64,000 nt of DNA from Bacteroidota bacterium (GCA_023437305.1 JAEZGN010000009.1:310001-374000); one strand, 5' to 3'. Counted from the first letter of the stretch, positions 26,780-36,575 are shown. Numbers and translations are program-made. Notes: generated from the letters alone by a model not told the origin.

Positions 26780-27310
26780 TTACAGTTCTTTTTCCAATTC
26801 TATCAATAAGTCACTTTTGCTTGTATTATCGCCTTTCTTTACCAATACTTTTTTTATGATACCTTTGGTACTTGCCAAGATCGCATTTTGCATTTTCATG
26901 GCCTCCAAGATCAAAAGAGTATCGCCTACTTTTACCGTATCGCCGGCCTTCACCAATACATCGAGTATTTTACCCGGCATAGGTGCTTTTAGCCGTATCG
27001 TAGTAGATTCGCTTAGTAAGTTGGCCAATAGCTTCTTACGCTCCAACGAAAAAGGAGATTCAATCGAAAATACATAACTGACACCATTCACCAGCAATTC
27101 ATATTCATTCTGGTGCTGGGCTATTACTTCTACAGGATAGGTAAGCCCATTCACTGTCATTGCGGTAAAACCATCAGGCGTGTTTTCTATTTTGAAGTCC
27201 AGCTCTTTAGAATTGTGTGTATATTTTCCATTTTCATCGATAAGGAAATCAAATGTTTTGTTCGAATTCTTATCTAAAGCTATGATTGGTTTATGTTGTT
27301 TATTTTTCAT
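26780..27310 (-). CDS. Biotin carboxyl carrier protein of acyl-CoA carboxylase
   Basis: 176 residues. The C-terminal 70 form a biotinyl domain with the canonical LEAMKMQNAI motif; K139 is the biotinylation site. The N-terminal part (10-100) resembles the BT-type linker domain found in acyl-CoA carboxylase alpha subunits, here encoded separately. It carries carboxybiotin between the biotin carboxylase and carboxyltransferase encoded immediately upstream. The gap to the preceding gene is 10 nt, so it is the last gene of a three-gene operon. Confidence 0.93.
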   Translation of the reverse strand: MKNKQHKPIIALDKNSNKTFDFLIDENGKYTHNSKELDFKIENTPDGFTAMTVNGLTYPVEVIAQHQNEYELLVNGVSYVFSIESPFSLERKKLLANLLSESTTIRLKAPMPGKILDVLVKAGDTVKVGDTLLILEAMKMQNAILASTKGIIKKVLVKKGDNTSKSDLLIELEKEL

Positions 27311-27320
27311 AATCGATGTA

Positions 27321-28832
27321 TTACATATTATTAATCCTGTTTCTCATAGCCCAAGGGTCTGTTTCTTCTTTCTTCTCTGTAAGAGCCTCGTTTTGTTTCT
27401 TAAACTGATTGGCAGAGAACAGTGCTGCAAAGAGGTCTTCATCTTTCTCACGATATACGAGTGAGTCTAATTGCTTTTCGATAAAAGATGTATTATAATC
27501 ACCTTTTTGAAATGTTTTGTTATGCAGTACAGCTTTGTCGAACGGTATTGTTGTCTTTATACCCTTTATATGGAATCTATTGAGAGCCTTGATTGTTCTT
27601 GCAATGGCGGTATCCCGATCCTTTCCGTGAATAATCAATTTGGCAATCATAGAGTCGAAAAAAGGAGTAACCTCAGAGCCTACTACTACGCCTTTATCTA
27701 TTCTGGTATTGCTTCCTTTTGGCAAGCTCATTGCTTTGATGATACCTGTACAAGGTGAGAAATTAGCTTGCACATCTTCTGCATTGATACGGCATTCGAT
27801 AGCCCATCCGTTGAGTTTTACATCGTCTTGCGTAATCGGGAGTTTTTCTCCGTTGGCAATTCGTATTTGCAACTCTATAAGGTCTAATCCTGTTATCATT
27901 TCGGTTACAGGGTGTTCTACTTGTACACGGGTGTTCATCTCCATAAAGTAGAAGTTTTTGTCCTTATCAAGTAAGAACTCTACTGTTCCCAAACTGATGT
28001 ATTTAGCTTCTCTTGCAAGTGAAACAGCAGCATCGGTCATCTTTTTCCGCAGCTCATCGTCCAGAGCCGGAGAAGGGGCTTCTTCGAGCAACTTCTGATG
28101 TTTGCGTTGTACCGAACATTCTCTTTCTCCCAGATGGATAATATTCCCATGGGTGTCGGCTACTATTTGTATTTCAATATGTTTCGGATTCTCCAGGTAC
28201 TTTTCAATAAATACAGATGGGTTGCTAAATGCAGCGAGTGCTTCGGATGAAGCGGACAGGTACATTTGTTTGAGGTCTGATTGTTTGCGTACAATACGCA
28301 TACCTCGTCCTCCACCTCCGGCAGAAGCTTTTATGATTACAGGGAAACCAATCGATTTTGAAATTTCGATAGCCTCGTCCAGTGTGCTGACGCTGCCGTT
28401 GCTACCCCCTAGCATGGGAACATTGCCTTTGGCTGCGATATTTTTTGCTGTGATCTTGTCACCCATATTCTGTATGATACGTGGCGAAGGCCCTATGAAA
28501 ATAATTCCTTCTTCGGTACAGCGGGTCGCAAACTCTGCATTTTCGGATAGATAGCCGTATCCGGGATGGATAGCGTCTATTTTGTTTCTTTTAGCTAATA
28601 GCACCAGGCATTCTATATCCAAAAATTCAGGCGTTTCGTTTATCTCCCTATCCGGAAAATTGACGATGCGGTCTACCTGAGTCAGATAATATGCATCAGG
28701 TTCTTTTACTGTGCGTATACCTACAGATTCTATGCCCATTTTCTTGGCAGTCTGCGCTATTCGGATAGCGATTTCTCCTCGGTTGGCAATAAGAATTGAT
28801 TTTATCTTATTTTTATTTTTCATCAGATACAA
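27321..28832 (-). CDS. Biotin carboxylase subunit of acyl-CoA carboxylase
   Basis: 503 residues. Starts MYLMKNKNKIKSILIANRGEIAIRI, so the true start may be the second Met. ATP-grasp features are ANRGEIAIRI, HPGYGYLSENAEFA, the glycine-rich KASAGGGGRGMRIV and the catalytic MEMNTRVQVEHPVTEMITGLDL. It carboxylates biotin on the BCCP using ATP and bicarbonate. The C-terminus extends about 50 residues beyond a minimal AccC with a charged tail. Second gene of the carboxylase operon; 9 nt after the carboxyltransferase. Confidence 0.94.
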   Translation of the reverse strand: MYLMKNKNKIKSILIANRGEIAIRIAQTAKKMGIESVGIRTVKEPDAYYLTQVDRIVNFPDREINETPEFLDIECLVLLAKRNKIDAIHPGYGYLSENAEFATRCTEEGIIFIGPSPRIIQNMGDKITAKNIAAKGNVPMLGGSNGSVSTLDEAIEISKSIGFPVIIKASAGGGGRGMRIVRKQSDLKQMYLSASSEALAAFSNPSVFIEKYLENPKHIEIQIVADTHGNIIHLGERECSVQRKHQKLLEEAPSPALDDELRKKMTDAAVSLAREAKYISLGTVEFLLDKDKNFYFMEMNTRVQVEHPVTEMITGLDLIELQIRIANGEKLPITQDDVKLNGWAIECRINAEDVQANFSPCTGIIKAMSLPKGSNTRIDKGVVVGSEVTPFFDSMIAKLIIHGKDRDTAIARTIKALNRFHIKGIKTTIPFDKAVLHNKTFQKGDYNTSFIEKQLDSLVYREKDEDLFAALFSANQFKKQNEALTEKKEETDPWAMRNRINNM

Positions 28833-28841
28833 TTTTAAGTA

Positions 28842-30383
28842 TTACAAAGGTAGGTTACCATGCTTCCGCTTAGGACGTAACTCAATTTTGCGTTCAAGAG
28901 CTTTAAGGCTCGAAGCAATTTTCTGTTTGGTTACAGCAGGGTCTATCACTTCATCTATATATCCTTTTTCGTCTGCTATATACGGATTTGTAACCTCTTC
29001 TCGATATTTGTCGGTAAGTTCTTTTTTCAGTAGAGCCGGATCTTCCGCTTCGTTCAATTCCTTGCGGAAGAGAATAGCAATAGCACCATCGGGTCCCATT
29101 ACTGCAATTTCGGCAGTTGGCCACGCAAAACTAAAGTCACCTCCAATTCCTTTGCTGTTCATTACTATATATGCCCCACCATAAGCTTTTCGGAGGATAA
29201 TTGTTATTTTGGGTACATTGGCAAATGTATAAGCATACAAAAGCTTTGCTCCGTGACGGATAATACCTTCATGTTCCTGATCGGTTCCCGGAAGGAATCC
29301 CGGAACATCCACCAGCGTTACTATTGGTATATTGAATGCATCGCAAATATTGATGAAACGTGCTCCTTTTACCGAAGAGTGTGTATCGAGTGTCCCTGCC
29401 ATTACTTTGGGCTGATTGGCTACTATTCCCACAACACGGCCATCGATACGGGCAAATGCTGTAAATATATTCGCCGCATGGTTCTCCGATATTTCCAAAA
29501 AGTCTCCATTGTCTACGATCAATCTCACTACTTCTTTTACATCATAAGGCTTGTCGGGATCTTCGGGTACAATATTTCGGAGTTGCTCATCATCCCGTGT
29601 TGCCGCTTCTGCCGGTTCGGTGAGCGGCGGATTCTCCATATTATTTGATGGGAGGTAGGATAGCAATTTCTTGACACCCAATATTGTATTTTCGTCGTCG
29701 CTATATACAAAGTCCGCTACTCCCGATTTTGAAGCATGTACAGATGCTCCACCCAAATCTTCGGTAGATACCGTTTCGTTGAGTACTTCTTTCACCACGT
29801 TAGGGCCGGTAACAAACATATAGCTTGTGTCGGCAGTCATAAATATAAAATCGGTGAGGGCAGGGGAGTATACTGCACCTCCGGCAGCAGGTCCCATTAT
29901 TACTGATATTTGAGGTATAACACCAGAGGAAAGCACATTTCTTTTGAATATACTTGCATATCCATCCAAGCTACTGATACCTTCCTGTATACGCGCGCCT
30001 CCCGAGTCGATAAGTCCCACCATCGGCGAACCTGTTTTGAGCGCCATATCCTGTATTTTGGCTATTTTGGCGGCATGGGTTGCTCCAAGAGAACCTCCAA
30101 GTACATTAAAGTCTTGTGAATATGCATACACCAAACGCCCGTTAACTTTTCCGAATCCTGTAATCACTCCGTCTCCAAAAGCTTTTACAGATTTTCCGAA
30201 TGAGGATGTAGCAGGAGGAGCGTAAGCATCTGTTTCTTCAAATGTATCTTCGTCGAATAGAAGAAGGATGCGTTCGCGTGCAGTTAGTTTACCTCGCTGA
30301 TGTTGTTTTTGGTAATATGTGTCGTCATATTGTTTCTTCAAGAGCTCTTGACGAGCAATGAACTGTTCGTATGATTTCTTCAT
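28842..30383 (-). CDS. Acyl-CoA (propionyl/methylmalonyl-CoA) carboxyltransferase
   Basis: 513 residues with fused N- and C-terminal crotonase-like carboxyltransferase domains, as in PccB and MmdA. Features are GGSLGATHAAKIAKIQD, GLIDSGGARIQEG (acyl-CoA site), PQISVIMGPAAGGAVYSPAL, and in the second half DVPGFLPGTDQEHEGIIRHGAKLLYA and RKAYGGAYIVMNS. With the separate biotin carboxylase and BCCP this makes a complete propionyl-CoA carboxylase type complex interconverting propionyl-CoA and methylmalonyl-CoA. First gene of the operon. It fits with the CoA-transferase at 24069 in succinate/propionate metabolism. Confidence 0.94.
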   Translation of the reverse strand: MKKSYEQFIARQELLKKQYDDTYYQKQHQRGKLTARERILLLFDEDTFEETDAYAPPATSSFGKSVKAFGDGVITGFGKVNGRLVYAYSQDFNVLGGSLGATHAAKIAKIQDMALKTGSPMVGLIDSGGARIQEGISSLDGYASIFKRNVLSSGVIPQISVIMGPAAGGAVYSPALTDFIFMTADTSYMFVTGPNVVKEVLNETVSTEDLGGASVHASKSGVADFVYSDDENTILGVKKLLSYLPSNNMENPPLTEPAEAATRDDEQLRNIVPEDPDKPYDVKEVVRLIVDNGDFLEISENHAANIFTAFARIDGRVVGIVANQPKVMAGTLDTHSSVKGARFINICDAFNIPIVTLVDVPGFLPGTDQEHEGIIRHGAKLLYAYTFANVPKITIILRKAYGGAYIVMNSKGIGGDFSFAWPTAEIAVMGPDGAIAILFRKELNEAEDPALLKKELTDKYREEVTNPYIADEKGYIDEVIDPAVTKQKIASSLKALERKIELRPKRKHGNLPL

Positions 30384-30898
30384 TTTTATGTATTTATTAA
30401 GATACTTTTGGTTGGAATAATAAACTCTTAATTCTGTAGAAAATAAAGATATTGTTCGTTATTTATTTTGTTTCCTTCGTATTTTATATTAGTTCAAAAC
30501 AGTAAATATAATAGAAATATTTTATTTGAATGTTGAACTGCATAAAAATTATCAATTACAGAACCTCTCCTGAACTGTGGAGGACTGAGTATCTAATGGA
30601 TATAATGTGAATCGAGTTGTTCTCTATATGTGTTTTATTATTAATTCTTTATATTCTTTTTGAACAATACCTATCAAATTTGTACTCTATTTAAAATATG
30701 GTTTGATTTCATAGATTTTTAAAATATTTTTTCCTTGACTATTCCTTTCTATAAGTGTTTGATGTTTAAACTACTTTGCTTTAAATTATTTAAGCCGTTG
30801 TCCGTTCCTTCTATAATTCTAGCTGATATACATAGGTGAAGTTGTGCATAATTTCTTTACTTTTGCAGCGATATTTTATTATTAATTAACTAAACAAA
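30384..30898. other. 515-nt AT-rich divergent intergenic region
   Basis: Separates the carboxylase operon (minus) and the TonB-dependent receptor (plus). TACTTTTG followed by CAGCG at 30858-30865 fits a -7 box for the receptor, about 33 nt from its ATG, without a clear -33. A short hairpin-capable CCTC/GAGG pair lies near 30564-30582. I looked for a cobalamin riboswitch (B12 box GCCACTG) because of the receptor type and did not find one. No gene seen. Confidence 0.45.
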
Positions 30899-32920
30899 AT
30901 GAATCAAAAACAAGCAAACAAACCGCAGGCTTATCGCTTTAAAAGATTTTTGCGTAAAGCCTACAGTGCATTCAACAGTATGCACAGGCTTGTTAACATT
31001 GGAGTTGTGACAGGGTGTGCACTTACATGTCTTCATGTATCGCTCGCATCTGCACAGACTACAAGTAATGAGCAACAACAAAAAGTGATGGAGAAAGAGC
31101 TCGATGAAGTGATGGTGACGGCGTCGCGGGTAGAGATGCCGATCAACCAAACAGCCAAGCTGGTAACAGTAATCACTAAAGAGCAAATAGAGCAGGCGCC
31201 CGTCCGAAGTATTCAAGACTTGTTAGTTTACGCCGCTAACATAGATGTTATTCAACGAGGCGGACATGGTGTACAAGCCGATATCTCGATCAGAGGTGGC
31301 ACATTCGATCAAAACGCAGTACTTCTCAACGGAGTAAATCTCTCCAATCCCCACACAGGACACTACAGTTTCGACATTCCAATCAATCTTTCAGACATCG
31401 AACGTATCGAAATTATTCACGGCCCATCAGCCCTAATATACGGAGCCAGTGCATTTTCGGGGGGAATCAATATTATTACAAAGAAAAGTGCGGATTATAA
31501 AGCTTATGCCAGTGTAGAATCAGGCATGCACAAACTGCGTGGCATGGAAGTCCGTGGTGTGGCAAAAGCAGGCATAACAACAAATAGCCTGTCGGTAGGC
31601 TATAACTCTTCTGCGGGTTATATAACCAATAGCGACTATGATCTGTATAATGTGTTGTGGCAAACACGTTTCAGACTTAACGAATCTAAAATTGACCTGC
31701 AATTAGGTTATAACGATAAAAAATATGGAGCTAATACTTTCTATTCGGCGAAGTATCCCAATCAGTATGAGCGTACAAGCACATATATGGGGTCTCTGAA
31801 AGGAGAGTTTGGTTCTAAATTCAAAATAATTCCCATTGTATATTGGGACAGGCATCACGATCAGTTTGACTTGATCAAGGATACCGACAAGGGGCGCAAC
31901 TATCACCGGAACGACACCTATGGGGCGAATCTTATCTTTAGCTATGAATCCCGATTGGGGACTACCAGCTTGGGCGGTGAGTTGCGCAAAGAAGATATAA
32001 TGAGTTCGGTATTAGGCAGACCGATGGTAGAACCTCACCGGAAATATAAAATGTATGATGACCGCACCAATGCGAGTGTGGCATTCGAGCATACTTTAAG
32101 TATCGAAAAAGTTGTGCTTTCTGCAGGTGTTTTGATGAATCATAACACATTGTTGAGTGGTAAATATAGGTTTTACCCCTCGGTGAGCGCTACATATCGC
32201 CCTGTAGAAGACTTTAATATATCGTCATCGTGGAGCAAATCGACACGGATGCCTACTTTTACTGATCTTTATTATACAACAGAAACCCATAACGGAAACA
32301 GTGGATTGAAACCTGAGAAGTCAGAGTCTCTCGATCTTAACTTCAAATACAATAAATCGTTTTTCTCTGCATATCTCACAGGCTTTCTTCTCTGGGGACG
32401 AGATATGATAGACTGGGTAAAGGTGAATGCGGATGATACAAAATGGGCATCGTGGAATCTTACAAAAGTAGATACAAAAGGCGTTGAAATGGGAGTGAAA
32501 TTCCGATTGGCAGATGTGTTCCCTGTATTAGGCGAACAGTCTTCCGTATCTCTTGACTATGCACGTATGCATCAGACCAGCGATGCGCAAAATATGATAT
32601 CATTGTATAGCTTGAATTACTTGCGCGATAAGTTTACGGCACAGTTTCATCATCAAATTTATAAAGGATTTTCGGCAGGCTGGTATTTCCGTTTTCAAAA
32701 ACGGATGGGATTTTATGAAAAGTATGAAAATCTGGTGAAGGTTGGTAATGAGCATTATCCGGCATTCTCTACACTCGACCTGAAACTTAACTACAAGTAT
32801 AATGACCTGCAGTTGAATTTGAGTATGAATAATTTGTACAATACTCATTATTTTGACAGAGGAAATATTCCTCAACCGGGTTTTTGGCTGATGGGTGGTA
32901 TTAGTTATACTTTTAGATAG
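30899..32920 (+). CDS. TonB-dependent outer-membrane receptor with extended signal peptide
   Basis: 673 residues. A long 53-residue presequence has a basic aromatic block (FKRFLRKAYSAFNSMHRLVN) before the hydrophobic core and the ASA-QT cleavage site. The TonB-box-like DEVMVTASR leads into the plug (about 70-180, with GQ-like GGHGVQADISIRGGTFDQNAVLLNGV and IERIEIIHGPSALIYGASAFSGGINIIT). The beta-barrel ends in a terminal aromatic residue (GGISYTFR). It lacks the SusC carboxypeptidase-like domain, resembling BtuB/FepA-type receptors for cofactors or siderophores. The ligand is unknown; no riboswitch or transporter genes are beside it. Confidence 0.92.
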   Translation: MNQKQANKPQAYRFKRFLRKAYSAFNSMHRLVNIGVVTGCALTCLHVSLASAQTTSNEQQQKVMEKELDEVMVTASRVEMPINQTAKLVTVITKEQIEQAPVRSIQDLLVYAANIDVIQRGGHGVQADISIRGGTFDQNAVLLNGVNLSNPHTGHYSFDIPINLSDIERIEIIHGPSALIYGASAFSGGINIITKKSADYKAYASVESGMHKLRGMEVRGVAKAGITTNSLSVGYNSSAGYITNSDYDLYNVLWQTRFRLNESKIDLQLGYNDKKYGANTFYSAKYPNQYERTSTYMGSLKGEFGSKFKIIPIVYWDRHHDQFDLIKDTDKGRNYHRNDTYGANLIFSYESRLGTTSLGGELRKEDIMSSVLGRPMVEPHRKYKMYDDRTNASVAFEHTLSIEKVVLSAGVLMNHNTLLSGKYRFYPSVSATYRPVEDFNISSSWSKSTRMPTFTDLYYTTETHNGNSGLKPEKSESLDLNFKYNKSFFSAYLTGFLLWGRDMIDWVKVNADDTKWASWNLTKVDTKGVEMGVKFRLADVFPVLGEQSSVSLDYARMHQTSDAQNMISLYSLNYLRDKFTAQFHHQIYKGFSAGWYFRFQKRMGFYEKYENLVKVGNEHYPAFSTLDLKLNYKYNDLQLNLSMNNLYNTHYFDRGNIPQPGFWLMGGISYTFR

Positions 32921-33026
32921 AATTATATGGGATTGTCTGTTGTAATAGACATAGTGTTTTGTTATACTGAACAGAGTAAAATATCTCTTATGGCAACAGA
33001 CAGTTCGTTTTACATACCTCAATAAT

Positions 33027-33665
33027 ATGAAAACAATTGTTCTTATTTTATTCCTATTGCTTCCATTTCATATTTCAGCCGATAACTTTAAGCTGCAAGC
33101 GGGAGACCTTATTTTTCAGGAGTCTTGTTCGGGAGATATAGGCAAAGCAATAAAGGAAGTAACCTCGAGTATCGATCAATATCATTTTACCCATGTGGGC
33201 ATGGTCTATATAGATGAAAATGATAGCATCTATGTAATCGAAGCCACTCATCCCAGAGTTGCTGTTACTCCGTTGCATGAGTATCTCTATCCCGAAAATA
33301 ATAAAGGCTGCTATCCTGTATCTGTTGTGGGGAGGTTAAAGGCAGAATATCAATATTGTATACCCCGGGCAATACAAGAAGGTTTTACGCTGGTAGGGAA
33401 AGAATATGACGACGGCTTTGTGATGAATAACGATAAATATTATTGTTCCGAATTCATCTATGAGATATTATTAAGAGCAAATAACGGGACTGCGATTTTT
33501 CCTCTTAATGTTATGACATTCAAATCTCCCGGTTCGGATGAAATAACAGAGGGTTGGAAGGAGTATTTCGATAAACAGAATCTTCCTGTACCCGAGGGTG
33601 AGCTTGGTCTAAATCCCGGAGCAATGTCACGATCGGATGTAATAGATATTGTTCATTATTATTAA
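33027..33665 (+). CDS. YiiX/YebB-like permuted NlpC/P60 cysteine hydrolase
   Basis: 212 residues with a signal peptide (MKTIVLILFLLLPFHISADN). It has the permuted papain-like order: LQAGDLIFQES with the HFTHVGMVY histidine early (about 50-62), and the catalytic cysteine late in YYCSEFIYEILL (about 139). The family covers peptidases or amidases acting on peptidoglycan stems or lipids. Starts 106 nt after the receptor gene. A GTCTGTTG/CAACAGAC inverted repeat (32935-32942, 32994-33001) lies between them, so cotranscription is uncertain. Substrate unknown. Confidence 0.85.
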   Translation: MKTIVLILFLLLPFHISADNFKLQAGDLIFQESCSGDIGKAIKEVTSSIDQYHFTHVGMVYIDENDSIYVIEATHPRVAVTPLHEYLYPENNKGCYPVSVVGRLKAEYQYCIPRAIQEGFTLVGKEYDDGFVMNNDKYYCSEFIYEILLRANNGTAIFPLNVMTFKSPGSDEITEGWKEYFDKQNLPVPEGELGLNPGAMSRSDVIDIVHYY

Positions 33666-33673
33666 AAAAATAA

Positions 33674-33817
33674 GCTGTCCTAAAAGTAATTTCAACTTTT
33701 TCTTTGTCATGTTGAACGAAGTGAAACATCTCGTGTCTGGAGAGTCGAGATTCTTCATTACATTCAGAATGACAAAGAGAGTAACACTTTGGTTGTGTAT
33801 TTTACTCTTAGGACAGC
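33674..33817. terminator. Terminator stem split by a palindromic repeat
   Basis: GCTGTCCTAAAAGTAA (33674-33689) pairs with 33802-33817 at 15 of 16 positions and is flanked by A and T runs, as expected of a bidirectional terminator between the convergent YiiX-like gene and pheT. The 112-nt loop contains the 76-bp palindromic repeat at 33702-33777, which looks inserted. Confidence 0.65.
33702..33777. repeat. Dispersed imperfect palindromic repeat, copy 1
   Basis: A 76-bp imperfect palindrome running from CTTTGTCATGTTGAACGAAG to AGAATGACAAAG. Its first 30 bases from 33705 are identical to those of the copy at 49551. The type is common in intergenic DNA of Bacteroidota and resembles REP/MITE-like elements. 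No RAYT transposase gene is in the window. Confidence 0.8.
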
Positions 33818-33843
33818 CTATTTTATATATTCTAGTTTGGTGC

Positions 33844-36309
33844 TTATCTCAACTGTGCACCTAACTCGCTTTCTAAAGATTTTTGGATCTTTTGCATGAT
33901 GCCATCAATCTGTTTGTCATTCAGAGTTTTTTCATCGTCCTGAATAACGAAGTTTACTGCATAAGACTTTTTTCCTTCAGGTAAATTTTTTCCTTCGTAT
34001 ACGTCAAACAAAGAAACGTTCTTTAATAACTTACGTTCGGCTTTGTATGCTATCTTCTCTATCTGATCGAAAAGGATATTCTTATCTAATAACAGGGCAA
34101 GGTCACGTTTTACAGCCGGGAACTTTGATATTTCCGTGTAAGTGATGCTGTGCTTCTTGATCTCTTTCATCAGACTGTCCCAGTTTAGTTCGGCATAGAA
34201 CACTTCGGCATTAATGTCTTGCGATTTCAGGAGTTTCTTGTTAACGATACCTAATACGCCAAGCGATTTACCTTTCCCCTTGGCTTGTATGTCTAAAGCT
34301 GCTGTAAATATTTCGTTCGATGTCTGTACGTATTCATACCTGTTGGTTGCGATACCCAAACGGGCTAATATATTTTCAACATACGCTTTTAGTTGATATA
34401 CAGATGTCTTTTCATCGCCTGCTGCCCAACTATTGCTAATATTGTTTCCACTAAGCCATAAGCCAAGATGGAACTCTTCGTTGTATTCTTTTAAAGTTTC
34501 ACCCTCCACCTTCTTAGAAGCATCATAGAAATAGCAGTTCCCGAACTCATAGAATTTAATGTCAGGATTCTGATGATTACGGTTATAAGCAATGCTCTCC
34601 AAACCTCCGTAAATCAACGTTTGACGCATAACACTAAGGTCGTTGCTTAGTGGGTTTATAACCCGTACGCTGTTAGCCACAGGATATAATTGAGAGTCTG
34701 AATAATAGGCTTCTTTTGTTAGCGAGTTATTCATTATTTCTTTAAAGCCGCTACCTGTCAATTGCTCAGAGATCAGGTTCTGTAAGTCATAACTTTTATC
34801 CGTAGGTGTTTCGTACGAAAGGTTTGACTTCAGGCTGTCGCCTATTTCTATGTTGTTATATCCGTACACACGTAATATATCTTCGATCACATCTACATCA
34901 CGCAATACATCTACTCTATAGGTAGGGATAGACAGGCTAAGCGTGTCTTCTGTTTCTTTCTCGATTGCAATCTCTAAACTTTCGAGGATAGATTTTACTG
35001 TTTCTTTTTCGATAACTTTTCCTATCAGGCTATTAACCTTATCGTACGACAGCTCTACTGTAGGCTTTGCTACAGGATTAGGATATATATCTTGTGTCGG
35101 GCCTACTATTTTACCTCCCGCAAGTTCTTGTATCAACAACGCAGCACGTTTCAATACATAAATCGTGTCGTTCGGATCACAGCCACGTTCGAAGTGGAAC
35201 GAAGCGTCGGTATTTAACCCATGACGACGTGCCGATTTGCGTATCCATGTCGGGTTGAAGTATGCACATTCGAGGAAGACATCGGTAGTATTTTCGGTAA
35301 CTCCCGAATCTAATCCGCCAAATACACCTCCGATACACATGCCTTCTTTATCGTTGCATATCATCAAGTCTCTCTCGCTAAGTGTACGTTCTACTTCATC
35401 TAGTGTAACGAACTTAGTTCCTTCGGGTAAGGTTTTTACAATTACTGTTTCTCCCGAGATATGAGCTACATCGAATGCGTGTAATGGATGTCCCAGTTCT
35501 TGCAATACATAGTTGGTAACATCTACTACATTATTGATTGGGCGCAAGCCTACAGAAGTAAGTCTGTTCTTCAGCCACTCGGGACTTTCGGTAACTTTTA
35601 CGCCTTTTATTGTTACGCCCGCATAGCGTGGGCAGGCTTCCGTATTTTCTACTTTTACAGGTACACCGCCGTTTGGCTCATCCAATTGAAAGCTTTCAAC
35701 TGATGGGCTTTTCAGTGACCCTTTTAGTTTGTTTTGTTTCAGATATGCAGCCAAATCACGGGCAACTCCAAAGTGTGAAGCACCGTCTATACGGTTTGGT
35801 GTAATATCTACTTCGAGAATATATTCGCTTTGTATATTGTAATATTCTTTTGCCGGAGTACCTACCTTAGCATCGGCAGGCAATACGATGATTCCCGCAT
35901 GGCTTGTGCCAATTCCGATTTCGTCTTCGGCGCATATCATACCAAGCGACTCCACACCTCTGATTTTAGATCTCTTTATCGTAAAAGACTCATCGCCCGA
36001 ATATAGTTTTGTCCCTACTAAGGCAACCACCACTTTTTGTCCTGCGGCAACATTTGCGGCTCCGCACACTATTTGCAGCGGCTCATTTTGCCCCACGTTT
36101 ACCGTTGTGATGTGCAGGTGGTCTGAGTCGGGATGATCTACACAAGTGAGTACTTCACCTATCACTAGACCTTCGAGACCTCCTTTTACTGTTTCTACTT
36201 CTTCTACACCGCCGGTTTCGAGACCGAGAGATGTCAGGGCATCGGCAGTTTCCTGAGCGGATAAATCGAAGTCAAGATAATCTTTTAACCAGTTGTACGA
36301 GATGTTCAT
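33844..36309 (-). CDS. pheT: Phenylalanine--tRNA ligase beta subunit
   Basis: 821 residues, full length. Domains in order: N-terminal MNISYNWLKDYLDFDLS; an EMAP/tRNA-binding OB fold (about 40-150, HPDSDHLHITTVNVG and IVCGAANVAAGQKVVVA); the B3/B4 editing domain (about 210-400, CPRYAGVTIKG, GHPLHAFD); B5 (about 405-480); the catalytic-like core; and a C-terminal FDX-ACB anticodon-binding domain (FPAVKRDLALLLDKN, about 730-821). It forms the alpha2beta2 synthetase with PheS, which is encoded elsewhere. Monocistronic here. Confidence 0.97.
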   Translation of the reverse strand: MNISYNWLKDYLDFDLSAQETADALTSLGLETGGVEEVETVKGGLEGLVIGEVLTCVDHPDSDHLHITTVNVGQNEPLQIVCGAANVAAGQKVVVALVGTKLYSGDESFTIKRSKIRGVESLGMICAEDEIGIGTSHAGIIVLPADAKVGTPAKEYYNIQSEYILEVDITPNRIDGASHFGVARDLAAYLKQNKLKGSLKSPSVESFQLDEPNGGVPVKVENTEACPRYAGVTIKGVKVTESPEWLKNRLTSVGLRPINNVVDVTNYVLQELGHPLHAFDVAHISGETVIVKTLPEGTKFVTLDEVERTLSERDLMICNDKEGMCIGGVFGGLDSGVTENTTDVFLECAYFNPTWIRKSARRHGLNTDASFHFERGCDPNDTIYVLKRAALLIQELAGGKIVGPTQDIYPNPVAKPTVELSYDKVNSLIGKVIEKETVKSILESLEIAIEKETEDTLSLSIPTYRVDVLRDVDVIEDILRVYGYNNIEIGDSLKSNLSYETPTDKSYDLQNLISEQLTGSGFKEIMNNSLTKEAYYSDSQLYPVANSVRVINPLSNDLSVMRQTLIYGGLESIAYNRNHQNPDIKFYEFGNCYFYDASKKVEGETLKEYNEEFHLGLWLSGNNISNSWAAGDEKTSVYQLKAYVENILARLGIATNRYEYVQTSNEIFTAALDIQAKGKGKSLGVLGIVNKKLLKSQDINAEVFYAELNWDSLMKEIKKHSITYTEISKFPAVKRDLALLLDKNILFDQIEKIAYKAERKLLKNVSLFDVYEGKNLPEGKKSYAVNFVIQDDEKTLNDKQIDGIMQKIQKSLESELGAQLR

Positions 36310-36575
36310 ATATTAATGTTTTTATTTTTTCGAAAAAGTCCGTCAAAAATACAAAATTTATTTCATTCAGTTGTTAATATAGTCTATCGAATCATTTATT
36401 TGAGAAATAGGCTACATTCTGTTTCACGTATTTATTCCTTTATCGGTGATAAGGTGTAAAATAATTAGAATTGAATAGTTTTTTCAAACTTTCTTAATAT
36501 CTTAATAAATATCAAATAAATGTATTTTGCATTTATAATATCTTTACCTTCGCTTGACGAATATTAATAACATAT

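Noticed and set aside
30384..30898. Cobalamin riboswitch upstream of the TonB receptor
   Set aside because: No B12 box or matching conserved blocks seen.
33649..33864. 71-codon ORF over the palindromic repeat
   Set aside because: Its peptide (MLNEVKHL...) recurs in the ORF at 49534-49755 because both translate the same non-coding repeat.
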